Source: Aquitalea magnusonii (GTDB taxonomy: Bacteria; Pseudomonadota; Gammaproteobacteria; Burkholderiales; Chromobacteriaceae). Taken from it: a stretch of 64,000 bases of DNA. Below are positions 18,783-26,701 of this stretch, piece after piece (the first letter of the stretch is position 1; the number at the start of each line of letters is the position of its first letter). Below the pieces are notes generated by a model. The model was not told where the DNA came from. It searched no databases and saw nothing but the letters and a program-made list of their open reading frames with translations. Location: the NCBI RefSeq assembly GCF_002217795.2, contig NZ_AP018823.1, positions 3,782,001 through 3,846,000 on the forward strand, written 5' to 3'. The translations under genes and the position numbers were made by a program.

Positions 18783-20012
18783 ATGATGAACCCTCCACCA
18801 CAAGACGACATCATCATGACAAGCGCCAGCCAGAGCATGGCCCCGCCGCAGGACACCCGCTTCCGGGTTTTGGGTGCCATCAGCTTTACCCATTTCCTCA
18901 ACGACATGTTGCAGTCGCTGATTCTGGCCATCTACCCGGTACTCAAGGGCGGCTTTCATCTGAGCTTTGCCCAGATCGGCCTGATGACGCTGGTTTACCA
19001 GTGTACCGCCTCGCTATTGCAACCGCTGGTGGGCATTTACACCGACAAGCGGCCGCTGCCCTATTCGCTGGTTTTCGGCATGGGCGCCACCCTGTGCGGC
19101 CTGTTGCTGCTGTCGGTGGCGTCCAGCTATCCGGTGCTGCTGATGGCCGCCGCGCTGGTCGGCACCGGCTCGTCCATCTTCCATCCGGAATCCTCCCGTG
19201 TGGCACGCATGGCCTCCGGTGGTCGCCACGGCCTGGCGCAATCACTGTTTCAGGTGGGCGGCAATGCCGGCACCGCCACCGGCCCCTTGCTGGCCGCACT
19301 GGTGGTGTTTCCCTATGGTCAGCCCAGCCTGGCGTGGTTTTCGCTGGCGGCTCTCCTGGGCATGCTGGTGCTGTGGCGCATTGGTAACTGGTATGCCCAC
19401 CAGCAGCGCACCGCCAAGGCACACAAGGCCGTCGTGGCCACCGGTCTGTCGCCGCAGCGCACGGCGTTCACACTGGGCGTGCTGGTGCTGTTGGTGTTCT
19501 CCAAGTATTTCTACCTCACCAGCATTACCAGCTATTTCACCTTCTACCTGATGCAGCACTTCGGGCTGGGGGTGCAGGCGGCACAACTGCATCTGTTCAT
19601 CTTCCTGTTTGCCGTCGCTGCCGGTACCGTACTGGGCGGGCCGATTGGCGATGCCATTGGCCGCAAGCGGGTGATCTGGTTCTCGATTCTGGGTGTGGCC
19701 CCGTTTACCCTCGCGCTGCCGCATGTGGACCTGTTCTGGACCAGCGTGCTGTCCTTCATCATCGGCTTCATCCTGGCTTCGGCCTTCTCCGCCATCCTGG
19801 TGTATGCGCAGGAGCTGGTGCCGGGCAAGGTGGGCATGGTGTCCGGGCTGTTCTTCGGCTTTGCCTTCGGCATTGGCGGCATTGGTGCGGCGGTACTGGG
19901 CAAGGTGGCCGACCACTACGGCATCGAAACCGTCTATCAGCTATGCGCCTACCTGCCGCTGCTGGGCATCATTACCGTGCTGCTGCCGGATTTGCACCAC
20001 AAAAAAGCCTGA
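18783..20012 (+). CDS. fsr: MFS efflux pump, fosmidomycin-resistance (Fsr) type
   Basis: An inner-membrane major-facilitator antiporter of 409 residues with 12 predicted helices. It closely follows E. coli Fsr: VLGAISFTHFLNDMLQSLIL, GTGSSIFHPESSRVARMASG, and RHGLAQSLFQVGGNAGTATG. Fsr exports fosmidomycin, an inhibitor of isoprenoid biosynthesis; the natural substrate is not settled. An ATG at 18816 would shorten the protein by 11 residues. It is divergent from the AraC-type regulator and ends at a strong terminator. Confidence 0.88.
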   Translation: MMNPPPQDDIIMTSASQSMAPPQDTRFRVLGAISFTHFLNDMLQSLILAIYPVLKGGFHLSFAQIGLMTLVYQCTASLLQPLVGIYTDKRPLPYSLVFGMGATLCGLLLLSVASSYPVLLMAAALVGTGSSIFHPESSRVARMASGGRHGLAQSLFQVGGNAGTATGPLLAALVVFPYGQPSLAWFSLAALLGMLVLWRIGNWYAHQQRTAKAHKAVVATGLSPQRTAFTLGVLVLLVFSKYFYLTSITSYFTFYLMQHFGLGVQAAQLHLFIFLFAVAAGTVLGGPIGDAIGRKRVIWFSILGVAPFTLALPHVDLFWTSVLSFIIGFILASAFSAILVYAQELVPGKVGMVSGLFFGFAFGIGGIGAAVLGKVADHYGIETVYQLCAYLPLLGIITVLLPDLHHKKA

Positions 20013-20037
20013 GACAACGCGACTGCTGGCACACAGC

Positions 20038-20064
20038 AAAACCGGCCTTGAGGGCCGGTTTTTT
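20038..20064. terminator. Bidirectional terminator between fsr and the MliC-like gene
   Basis: AAAACCGGCC (20038-20047), a 5-base loop and GGCCGGTTTT (20053-20062) followed by further T residues. The stem has A residues on the left and T residues on the right, so it can stop both fsr (plus) and the convergent MliC-like gene (minus, stop at 20064-20066). Confidence 0.9.
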
Positions 20065-20465
20065 CATGGTGCCGGCGTGGTGGGAACCGGGGTGGCGGCG
20101 ACCAGCAAGGGCTGGCAATCGCGCGCCAGTGTGCGCCCGCCACGGGTCAGCAAGATTGCCTGCTCGCCCTTGTTCCACCACACCAGTTGCTGACTGGCAT
20201 AGCGCGCGCCGCTGGCACTGCTCACCCGCACCAGCCGGTAATGGCGGCCATGCCAGCTGATGCGGATGGGCACCACGTCTTCCACTTCCGACTGCGGATA
20301 TTCCACGCTGACCGTGCGCTGGGCGGCGCACTGGTAATCCACCTTTTGCAATACCACCGTATTGCCTGCGGGTGGCGCGGCAGGTTCCGGCACAGCTTCC
20401 GGCCCCGGTGCAGCCAGCGCCGGCAGGCTTAGCACACTCAACAACAAGGTGATTGCGGTTTTCAT
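20064..20465 (-). CDS. MliC-like periplasmic lysozyme-inhibitor family protein
   Basis: A small exported protein of 133 residues. A signal peptide (MKTAITLLLSVLSLPALA, cleavage about residue 19) is followed by a proline/alanine-rich linker and a beta domain with the MliC/PliC pattern: a cysteine in VDYQCAAQRT, SASGARYASQQLVWWNKGEQ, ILLTRGG and a second cysteine in LARDCQP. MliC proteins block C-type lysozyme. Unlike typical MliC, it has no lipobox cysteine after the signal, so it should be soluble in the periplasm. Its ATG overlaps the ampG stop by 4 bases, so it is co-expressed with the muropeptide permease. Confidence 0.75.
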   Translation of the reverse strand: MKTAITLLLSVLSLPALAAPGPEAVPEPAAPPAGNTVVLQKVDYQCAAQRTVSVEYPQSEVEDVVPIRISWHGRHYRLVRVSSASGARYASQQLVWWNKGEQAILLTRGGRTLARDCQPLLVAATPVPTTPAP

Positions 20466-21742
20466 GATGCTTCCTCGCTCAAATCATCCCCCCGCCACGG
20501 GGCAACTTTCAGCAGCAACAACATGCCGGGCAACGCCAGCAGGGTACACAGCAGGAAAAAACCCACCCAACCCACTTGATTGACAATAAAACCGGTGGCC
20601 GCATTAGCGAAGGTACGCGGCACCGCCGACAAGCTGGTAAACAGGGCAAACTGGGTGGCGGTATAGGCCGGGTGGGTAGTGCGGGCAATAAAGGCGACAA
20701 AGGCTGCCGTGCCCAGGCCCACACCCAGTGCCTCGAAACCGATGACCACCGCCAGTTGCGCCAGTTGTGTGGAGCCGATCTGCTGAAAATGGCCATAGCT
20801 GGCCAGCCAGGCAAAACCCAGAATCGACAATACCTGCACCACGCCAAACAGCCACAGCGCGCGGTTGATGCCCAGCTTGAGCATCCACACCCCGCCCAGC
20901 AGCGCGCCGATCACCGCCGGCCACAAGCCGGCATTCTTGGCTACCAGGCCGATCTCCGACTTGGCAAAGCCCATGTCCAGATAAAACGGCGTGGCCAGCG
21001 CGGTGGCCATGCTGTCGCCCAGCTTGTACAGGAAGATGAAACCCAGAATGGTGGCGGCGCTGTGCCAACCCTGGCGGTGGACGAATTCCTCAAACGGCTC
21101 CACCACCGCCTCGCGCAGGGTTTTGGGTGGCGCAGCGGCCAGCCTGGGTTCAGACACCAGCAGGGTCATGATCGGCCCCGGCAGCATGAACAGCGCGGTG
21201 ATGATGAATACATTGGCCCAACTGGTGTGATCGGCCAGAATCAGCGACAAGGCACCCGGCACCAATCCGGCCAGACGGTAGGCATTGATATGTACCGAGT
21301 TGCCCAGCCCCAGCTCGGCATCCGGCAGCAGCTCGCGCCGGTAAGCGTCCAGCACGATGTCCTGGCTGGCCGAGAAGAAGGCCACCACCGCGGCCAGCGC
21401 GGCAATCGCTTGCAATTGCAGCCGTGGATCAAACAGACCGAACAAGGCCATGCTCACCAGCAAGGCCAGTTGGCTGAGCAGCATCCAGCCGCGGCGACGT
21501 CCCAACAGCGGCGGGACAAAGCGATCCAGCAACGGCGACCAGAGGAATTTCCAGGTATAAGGCAGGCCGATCAGGGCAAACAGGCCGATGGCTTTTAGAT
21601 CCACCCCTTCGCTGCGCAACCAGGCGGGCAACAGATTGATCAGCAGATAAAGCGGCAGGCCGGAAGCAAAGCCGGTACAGATGCAGATCAGCATGCGAGG
21701 CGACAGGATGGCCTGCCGCCAGTGAACGGAAGTGTGCGTCAT
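20462..21742 (-). CDS. ampG: AmpG-type muropeptide permease (MFS)
   Basis: An inner-membrane permease of 426 residues with about 12 helices. AmpG imports GlcNAc-anhydroMurNAc peptides for cell-wall recycling, and so links wall damage to beta-lactamase induction. Typical segments are MLICICTGFASGLPLYLLI near the N-terminus, GLPYTWKFLWSPLLDRF, and ASQDIVLDAYRRELLP. The MliC-like gene follows with an ATGA overlap. Upstream on the same strand is metW, with a 161-base gap holding two hairpins. The closest alternative is another member of the AmpG subfamily of MFS transporters. Confidence 0.87.
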   Translation of the reverse strand: MTHTSVHWRQAILSPRMLICICTGFASGLPLYLLINLLPAWLRSEGVDLKAIGLFALIGLPYTWKFLWSPLLDRFVPPLLGRRRGWMLLSQLALLVSMALFGLFDPRLQLQAIAALAAVVAFFSASQDIVLDAYRRELLPDAELGLGNSVHINAYRLAGLVPGALSLILADHTSWANVFIITALFMLPGPIMTLLVSEPRLAAAPPKTLREAVVEPFEEFVHRQGWHSAATILGFIFLYKLGDSMATALATPFYLDMGFAKSEIGLVAKNAGLWPAVIGALLGGVWMLKLGINRALWLFGVVQVLSILGFAWLASYGHFQQIGSTQLAQLAVVIGFEALGVGLGTAAFVAFIARTTHPAYTATQFALFTSLSAVPRTFANAATGFIVNQVGWVGFFLLCTLLALPGMLLLLKVAPWRGDDLSEEAS

Positions 21743-21773
21743 GTATCCTTGCGACCGGAGCCGCTAATGCAAA

Positions 21774-21793
21774 CAGGCAGCCACCGCTGCCTG
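21774..21793 (-). terminator. Terminator-like hairpin in front of ampG
   Basis: On the minus strand CAGGCAGC, loop GGTG, GCTGCCTG, then TTTGCATT. The 8-bp GC-rich stem is perfect but the T-run is short. It lies 32-51 bases before the ampG start codon and directly after the larger hairpin at 21795-21886, so it may end metXW transcripts or the hairpin RNA while letting part of the transcription reach ampG. Confidence 0.6.
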
Positions 21794-21794
21794 C

Positions 21795-21886
21795 AGAGCC
21801 GCAAACAAAAGAAACCTGCTGCTGCGTGCTGCCTCCTTGCCCGGCGCTTTGCCTCAGGGGCGCTACGCGGTTTTGTTGGCGGCTCT
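21795..21886 (-). ncRNA. Candidate structured RNA between metW and ampG
   Basis: A 92-base imperfect hairpin. The ends AGAGCCGC (21795-21802) and GCGGCTCT (21879-21886) are perfectly complementary, and the next 8 bases on each side (AAACAAAA / TTTTGTTG) also pair almost fully. The interior is GC-rich and folds further. On the minus strand it is followed one base later by a terminator-like hairpin, the layout expected of a small RNA or attenuator. It does not contain the conserved SRP RNA apical loop, and I recognise no riboswitch class. It begins 18 bases after the metW stop codon. Confidence 0.45.
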
Positions 21887-21903
21887 TAGTGGGTTATCAA
21901 TGA

Positions 21904-22506
21904 TCAGGCAGGCTGGCGCGCCACCCGGTAAAACGCCAGGCTGCCGCGCAGATTGGGCAGAAAGAGAATGCGCTTGCCTTCGTTCATCACCACCCGCTCC
22001 AGCACCTGGATACCATTCTTGGCACACAGCGCCTCAAAGTCACCCAGCATGCACCAATGGATGTTAGGCGTGTTGTACCACTGGTAAGGGATGGTTTCCG
22101 ACACCGGCATATGGCCTTGCAGGATTTGCCAGCGGTTTTCCCAGTAGCCAAAGTTGGGGAAGGTGACGATGGCCTCGCGGCCCACACGCAGCATTTCCAC
22201 CAGAATCTGCTCGGTATTGTGCATGGCCTGAATGGTTTGCGACAACACCACATGGTCGAAACGCTGGTCTTCAAACTCGGCCAGACCGGTTTCCAGGTTG
22301 CCCTGGATGGCGTTGACGCCGGCTTGCACGCAGCGCACCACATTGTTGACGTCAAAGTCCACGCCATAGCCGCGCACGGCTTTATGGCGGTTCAGCCAGG
22401 ACAGCAAGGCACCATCGCCGCAGCCCAGGTCCAGCACCCGGCTGGCAGGGGCTACCCAGTCGGCAATCAGTTGCAGGTCGGCCCGCAAAGTGTTGGCAGT
22501 GCTCAT
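21904..22506 (-). CDS. metW: Methionine biosynthesis protein MetW
   Basis: A SAM-methyltransferase-fold protein of 200 residues found next to metX in many proteobacteria; it is needed with MetX for homoserine acylation in some species. The SAM-binding motif is [18 protein letters not shown] (about 21-38). [15 protein letters not shown] and [14 protein letters not shown] are typical MetW segments. Its ATG overlaps the metX stop by 4 bases, so the two are translationally coupled. Confidence 0.95.
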   Translation of the reverse strand: MSTANTLRADLQLIADWVAPASRVLDLGCGDGALLSWLNRHKAVRGYGVDFDVNNVVRCVQAGVNAIQGNLETGLAEFEDQRFDHVVLSQTIQAMHNTEQILVEMLRVGREAIVTFPNFGYWENRWQILQGHMPVSETIPYQWYNTPNIHWCMLGDFEALCAKNGIQVLERVVMNEGKRILFLPNLRGSLAFYRVARQPA

Positions 22507-23645
22507 GCGTTCACCTCCTCGGCCACACGGTTCAGATAGGCGCGCATCAGGTTGACATAGGGCGCATCCAGCATCAGGAAGGCATCATGGCCGTGTACCG
22601 ATTCGATTTCGCCGTACACCACTTCCTTGTCCGCCGCCACCAGCGCCTTGACGATTTCGCGCGAACGCTCCGGCGAAAAACGCCAGTCCGAGGTAAAGCT
22701 GGCCACCATGAAACGGGCGCTGGCTTTTCTCAGCGCCGCCACCAGGTCGTCGTTCAGGTCCTTGGCCGGGTCGAAGTAATCCAGTGCCTTGGTCATCAGC
22801 AAATAGGTGTTGGCATCGAAATAATCAGAGAACTTGTCGCCTTGATAACGCAGGTAGGATTCGATTTCGAATTCCACCTCGTAACCAAACTGGTAATCGC
22901 CGCTTTTGAGCATGCGGCCGAATTTCTCCCCCATGCCGTCATCGGACAGATAGGTGATATGGCCCAGCATGCGCGCCAGCCGCAGGCCACGCCGCGGAAT
23001 GGCATCGTGGGCGTAGTAGTCGCCGCCGTGGAAATCCGGGTCGGTAAGGATGGCCTGACGGGCGACATCGTTGAAGGCAATGTTCTGTGCCGACAGCTTG
23101 GGTGCAGACGCAATCACCAGTGCATGCGCCACCCGTTCCGGGTAATCGATGCTCCATTGCAGGGTTTGCATGCCGCCCAGGCTGCCACCGATGATGGCGG
23201 CCCAGCGGTCTATGCCCAGCCGGTCGGCCAGTCGCGCTTGCGAGCGCACCCAGTCCGGCACCGTCACCACCGGGAAGGAAGACCCCCAGGGCTGGCCGGT
23301 GGCCGGGTTGATGGAGGACGGGCCGGTACTGCCGTGGCAGCCGCCCAGATTGTTTACCCCCACCACAAAGAAGCGGTCGGTATCGATGGGTTTGCCCGGC
23401 CCCACCATATTGTCCCACCAGCCTGCCGCCTTATCTTCCGGCGTGTAGCGCCCCGCCACATGGTGGTGGCCGGACAGCGCATGGCAGATCAGGATGGCAT
23501 TGCTGCGCGCGGCATTGAGCGTGCCATAGGTTTCAAAACACAGCTGGTAATCAGGCAGTACGGCACCGCTGGCCAGTTGCAGCGGGGTATCGAATACCGC
23601 TGTCTGCGCCTGTACGATGCCGACGGACCTTGTCAGATCAGACAT
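22503..23645 (-). CDS. metX: Homoserine O-acyltransferase MetX
   Basis: An alpha/beta-hydrolase-fold enzyme of 380 residues that acylates homoserine, the first committed step of methionine synthesis. Landmarks: [16 protein letters not shown] near the N-terminus, [12 protein letters not shown], the nucleophile elbow [12 protein letters not shown] (serine of G-x-S-x-G), and a C-terminal catalytic His in VHGHDAFLM. Proteobacterial MetX encoded with MetW often uses succinyl-CoA rather than acetyl-CoA; the donor cannot be decided by eye. A leader of about 100 bases with strong secondary structure precedes it. Confidence 0.96.
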   Translation of the reverse strand: MSDLTRSVGIVQAQTAVFDTPLQLASGAVLPDYQLCFETYGTLNAARSNAILICHALSGHHHVAGRYTPEDKAAGWWDNMVGPGKPIDTDRFFVVGVNNLGGCHGSTGPSSINPATGQPWGSSFPVVTVPDWVRSQARLADRLGIDRWAAIIGGSLGGMQTLQWSIDYPERVAHALVIASAPKLSAQNIAFNDVARQAILTDPDFHGGDYYAHDAIPRRGLRLARMLGHITYLSDDGMGEKFGRMLKSGDYQFGYEVEFEIESYLRYQGDKFSDYFDANTYLLMTKALDYFDPAKDLNDDLVAALRKASARFMVASFTSDWRFSPERSREIVKALVAADKEVVYGEIESVHGHDAFLMLDAPYVNLMRAYLNRVAEEVNA

Positions 23646-23757
23646 AACAAAAAAGGCCTCTATTGATTATTGCCCCGCCGGCGGCCTTGCCGGCCATTCT
23701 CGTTGCGGGGCCTCCTGTAGGCTACGGCTGCTATCATCGCCTGTCTGGCCGATTATA
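23646..23757 (-). promoter_or_regulatory. metX promoter and structured 5' leader
   Basis: A perfect -10 hexamer TATAAT lies on the minus strand at 23757-23752; no good -35 is visible. The transcript from there would have a leader of about 100 bases. In it GCCCC (23711-23707) pairs with GGGGC (23676-23672), enclosing an inner GCCGGC/GCCGGC stem. Closer to the gene AAGGCC can instead pair with GGCCTT just before a run of six T residues, so two alternative folds are possible. No known SAM or SAH riboswitch core was recognised. Confidence 0.45.
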
Positions 23758-23828
23758 TCCATAGCCTTGCTTGCTACCGTTTCGCATGCACCGCATAATC
23801 GGCCCGGTTTTCTTACCCCGTCCCTGCC

Positions 23829-24011
23829 ATGATCGGTCGCCTGTTCCGCCTGTTGCTGCTGTTTGCCGTGCTGTATGCCATCGCACGCTGGCTGCTGGAC
23901 CGGCGTCAGCGGGCCAGCCTGCGCGAATTCGTCAGCACGCTGGCCACCGCCTTGCTGGCCGCCTCGGCCATTTTCGTGCTGCTGTACTGGCTGGGCTTTC
24001 ACCAGCTCTAA
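23829..24011 (+). CDS. Small membrane protein, unknown function
   Basis: A 60-residue protein with two hydrophobic segments: LFRLLLLFAVLYAIARWLL (about 5-23) and TALLAASAIFVLLYWLGF (about 40-57), separated by a charged stretch DRRQRASLREF. This is the layout of a small two-helix inner-membrane protein with a basic cytoplasmic loop. The ATG at 23829 is the first in the frame. It lies between the divergent metX and the yhcC-like gene 88 bases downstream. I do not recognise the family. Confidence 0.6.
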   Translation: MIGRLFRLLLLFAVLYAIARWLLDRRQRASLREFVSTLATALLAASAIFVLLYWLGFHQL

Positions 24012-24099
24012 GGCGCAAGCCTTGATATGGCACAGGGCCATGCCGGGGCAAACGGCCTAAGCTGTGGGCTTTTCTGCCTGCACTCTGCCGTTTAGCACC

Positions 24100-25026
24100 A
24101 TGGACCTTACCGCTCACCTGCATACCTTTGGCCATTACCTCAAGCGCCGTCACGGCCAGGCGGTACACAAGCTGTCACTGGCCGGTGACTTTACCTGCCC
24201 CAACCGCGACGGCACCCTGGGCCGGGGCGGCTGCACCTTCTGTAATGTCAAAAGCTTTGGCCGCGATGCCGCCGAACTGTCCATCAGCGGCCAGATTGCC
24301 CGCGAAAAGGACAAGACCGACCGCGCGCGCCGTTATCTGGCCTATTTTCAGGCCTACACCAGCACCTATGCCGAAGTCAGCCGCCTGCGCGAGCTATATG
24401 ACGAAGCCACCACCGCTGCGGATGTGGTGGGCCTGTGCGTGGGCACCCGGCCGGACTGCGTGCCGGACAGCGCGCTGGAGCTGCTGGCCAGTTATCAGGC
24501 TGCCGGCAAGGAAGTGTGGCTGGAGCTGGGCTTGCAAACCGCGCATGACCACACCCAGCGCCGCATCCTGCGCGGCCACACCCTGGCCGATTACCGCGAT
24601 GCGGTGCGCCGCGCCCAGCAGCATGGCCTCAAGGTATGTACCCACCTGATTGCCGGTCTGCCCGGTGAAGATGCCGCCGATGTGCATGCCACGCTGGATA
24701 CCGTGCTGGAAATCGGTGTGCAGGGGCTGAAGCTGCACCCGCTGATGATTGTGCGTGGCAGCCGCATGGCCGCCCAGCATCAGCGTGGTGAAGTCTCGGC
24801 CATGGCGCTGGGTGATTACGCGCACCTGGCCGCTTCCTTGATTCGCCATACCCCGCCGGAGGTGGTGTTCCACCGCATTTCCGCCACCGCGCAGGCCCCC
24901 ACCCTGATTGCGCCGGACTGGTGCGGCCCGCGCTGGACTGCTCTGCAAGCCATTGGCCAGTTGCTGGCGCGCGATGGTGGCCAGGGCAGCGCGCTGGGGC
25001 GGTGCTGGTCGGCACAGGCGGCCTGA
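24100..25026 (+). CDS. TIGR01212 family radical SAM protein (YhcC-like)
   Basis: A radical SAM protein of 308 residues like E. coli YhcC; substrate unknown. The iron-sulfur cysteines are in FTCPNRDGTLGRGGCTFCNV, with the extended spacing typical of TIGR01212. LELGLQTAHDHTQRRILRGH and THLIAGLPGEDAADVHATL are the following barrel motifs, and LKLHPLMIVRGSRMA is family-typical. The ATG at 24100 gives the usual N-terminus (DLTAHLHTFGHYLK); an earlier ATG at 24064 is unlikely. It stands alone. Confidence 0.9.
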   Translation: MDLTAHLHTFGHYLKRRHGQAVHKLSLAGDFTCPNRDGTLGRGGCTFCNVKSFGRDAAELSISGQIAREKDKTDRARRYLAYFQAYTSTYAEVSRLRELYDEATTAADVVGLCVGTRPDCVPDSALELLASYQAAGKEVWLELGLQTAHDHTQRRILRGHTLADYRDAVRRAQQHGLKVCTHLIAGLPGEDAADVHATLDTVLEIGVQGLKLHPLMIVRGSRMAAQHQRGEVSAMALGDYAHLAASLIRHTPPEVVFHRISATAQAPTLIAPDWCGPRWTALQAIGQLLARDGGQGSALGRCWSAQAA

Positions 25027-25068
25027 GCGCAGCGTTATTCCGTTAACGAGCGGCGGCTTAACACAAAT

Positions 25069-25081
25069 TAGCCATTGGCTA
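25069..25081. promoter_or_regulatory. Palindrome upstream of msrP
   Basis: TAGCCA-T-TGGCTA is a perfect 6-1-6 palindrome about 90 bases before the msrP start codon, in an otherwise AT-rich gap between yhcC and msrP. It could be an operator or a small hairpin; there is no T-run. Confidence 0.3.
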
Positions 25082-25167
25082 TCAAACCAGCCTGAACAAT
25101 CGTAAAGATTGCATGTCAGATTCTCCCTGTTGCTGCGACAAAGAAGCACAGCACTGGAGAAACCATC

Positions 25168-26076
25168 ATGCTCATCAAGAAACCCGCCGACATCCAGCCT
25201 TCGGAAATCACCCCCGAAGGCGTGTATTTCAACCGCCGCCAGTTCATGCTGGGTAGTGCCGGCCTGCTGCTGTCCGGCGAAACCCTGGCCGCACTAGCCA
25301 GCAAGAAAAGCCCGCTGTCCACCAGCGACAAGCCCAACAGCCTGAAAGACATCAGCAGCTATAACAATTTCTACGAGTTTGGCACCGACAAGAGCGAACC
25401 GGCCATGTACGCCGGTTCCTTGAAAACCCGGCCGTGGAATGTGGTAGTGGACGGTGAAGTGGGCAAGCCGCGCAGCTTTGGCATCGAAGAACTGCTGAAG
25501 CAGCCGCTGGAAGAACGCATTTACCGCCTGCGCTGCGTGGAAGGCTGGAGCATGGTGATTCCGTGGATAGGCTTTCCGCTCTCCAGCCTGCTTAAACAAG
25601 TAGCACCCAATTCGCGCGCCAAATACGTGGCCTTCGAAACCCTGCAACGCCCGTCCGAGATGCCCGGTCAGCGCAGCCGCGTACTGGACTGGCCTTACCG
25701 CGAGGGCCTGCGCATGGATGAAGCCATGCATCCGCTCACCATCCTGGCCGTCGGCCTGTACAACGATGTGCTGCCCAACCAGAACGGCGCGCCCATCCGC
25801 CTGGTGGTGCCGTGGAAATACGGCTTCAAGAGCATCAAGTCCATCGTGCGCATCCATCTGCAAGAGCAAATGCCCGCCACCAGCTGGAATATGGCCAATG
25901 CCCACGAGTACGGCTTCTATTCCAATGTGAACCCGGAAGTGGACCACCCGCGCTGGAGCCAGGCCAGCGAGCGGCGCATCGGCGAATTCCTCAAGCGCAA
26001 GACGCTGATGTTCAACGGCTATGGCGATCAGGTGGCCAGCCTGTACCGTGGCATGGACCTGCGCAAGAACTTCTGA
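25168..26076 (+). CDS. msrP: Methionine-sulfoxide reductase catalytic subunit MsrP
   Basis: A periplasmic molybdopterin enzyme (formerly YedY) of 302 residues that repairs oxidised methionine in envelope proteins. The Tat signal is [16 protein letters not shown], with the twin arginine near residues 23-24. C123 in [14 protein letters not shown] is the molybdenum-ligating cysteine. [27 protein letters not shown] and [13 protein letters not shown] are typical family segments. A GGAG site precedes the ATG (ACTGGAGAAACCATC). msrQ follows after 1 base. Confidence 0.96.
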   Translation: MLIKKPADIQPSEITPEGVYFNRRQFMLGSAGLLLSGETLAALASKKSPLSTSDKPNSLKDISSYNNFYEFGTDKSEPAMYAGSLKTRPWNVVVDGEVGKPRSFGIEELLKQPLEERIYRLRCVEGWSMVIPWIGFPLSSLLKQVAPNSRAKYVAFETLQRPSEMPGQRSRVLDWPYREGLRMDEAMHPLTILAVGLYNDVLPNQNGAPIRLVVPWKYGFKSIKSIVRIHLQEQMPATSWNMANAHEYGFYSNVNPEVDHPRWSQASERRIGEFLKRKTLMFNGYGDQVASLYRGMDLRKNF

Positions 26077-26077
26077 C

Positions 26078-26701
26078 ATGACTACCCTGCGCATGAAAAA
26101 CCCTGCTGCCGCCCGCCAGCCTGCCCGCTTCAACTGGCTGAAGATTGCGGTCTTTGTACTCTGCCTGCTGCCACTGGCCCGCGCGGCGTGGATTGTGCTG
26201 TCCGGCGACGCCGTCAACCCGGTGGAGTTCATCACCCGCTCCACCGGCACCTGGACGCTGAGCTTCCTGCTGATCACCCTGGCCATCAGCCCCTTGCGCC
26301 AGCTATCCGGCTGGGGCTGGCCGCTGCGCCTGCGCCGCATGCTGGGCCTGTATGCTTTCTTTTATGGCAGCCTGCACCTGAGCACCTATGTGTGGCTGGA
26401 TCAGTTTTTTGACTGGCCGGGCATGCTGCACGACATCATCAAGCGCCCCTTCATTACCGTGGGCTTTGCCGCCATGCTGCTGATGACGCCGCTGGCCATC
26501 ACCTCCACCCAGGGCTGGATGAAACGGCTGAAACGCAATTGGGGCAAGCTGCACCAGCTGGTTTACCCGGTGGCGCTGCTGGGCGTGCTGCACTACTGGT
26601 GGCTGGTGAAGAAAGACCTCACCCAGCCCATGTTCTACGCCGTAGTGCTGGCGGTGTTGCTGGGCTGGCGCCTGTACCGCAGGCTGCGCCGCTCTAGCTG
26701 A
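26078..26701 (+). CDS. msrQ: MsrPQ haem-binding membrane subunit MsrQ
   Basis: A b-type haem inner-membrane protein (formerly YedZ) of 207 residues that passes electrons from the quinone pool to MsrP. Five to six helices are visible. Haem-ligand histidines lie in FFYGSLHLSTYVW and in KLHQLVYPVALLGVLHYWW. The ATG at 26078, one base after the msrP stop, gives MTTLRMKNPAA. Its last 8 bases overlap the convergent thiolase gene. Confidence 0.93.
   Translation: MTTLRMKNPAAARQPARFNWLKIAVFVLCLLPLARAAWIVLSGDAVNPVEFITRSTGTWTLSFLLITLAISPLRQLSGWGWPLRLRRMLGLYAFFYGSLHLSTYVWLDQFFDWPGMLHDIIKRPFITVGFAAMLLMTPLAITSTQGWMKRLKRNWGKLHQLVYPVALLGVLHYWWLVKKDLTQPMFYAVVLAVLLGWRLYRRLRRSS

Noticed and set aside
21795..21886. 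SRP (4.5S) RNA gene
   Set aside because: The size and hairpin shape fit, but the conserved apical GGAA loop and the adjoining asymmetric loop are missing from the sequence on either strand.
21795..21886. Integron attC recombination site
   Set aside because: Ends contain AAC/GTT but do not match the RYYYAAC and GTTRRRY core sites, and there is no integrase or gene cassette nearby.
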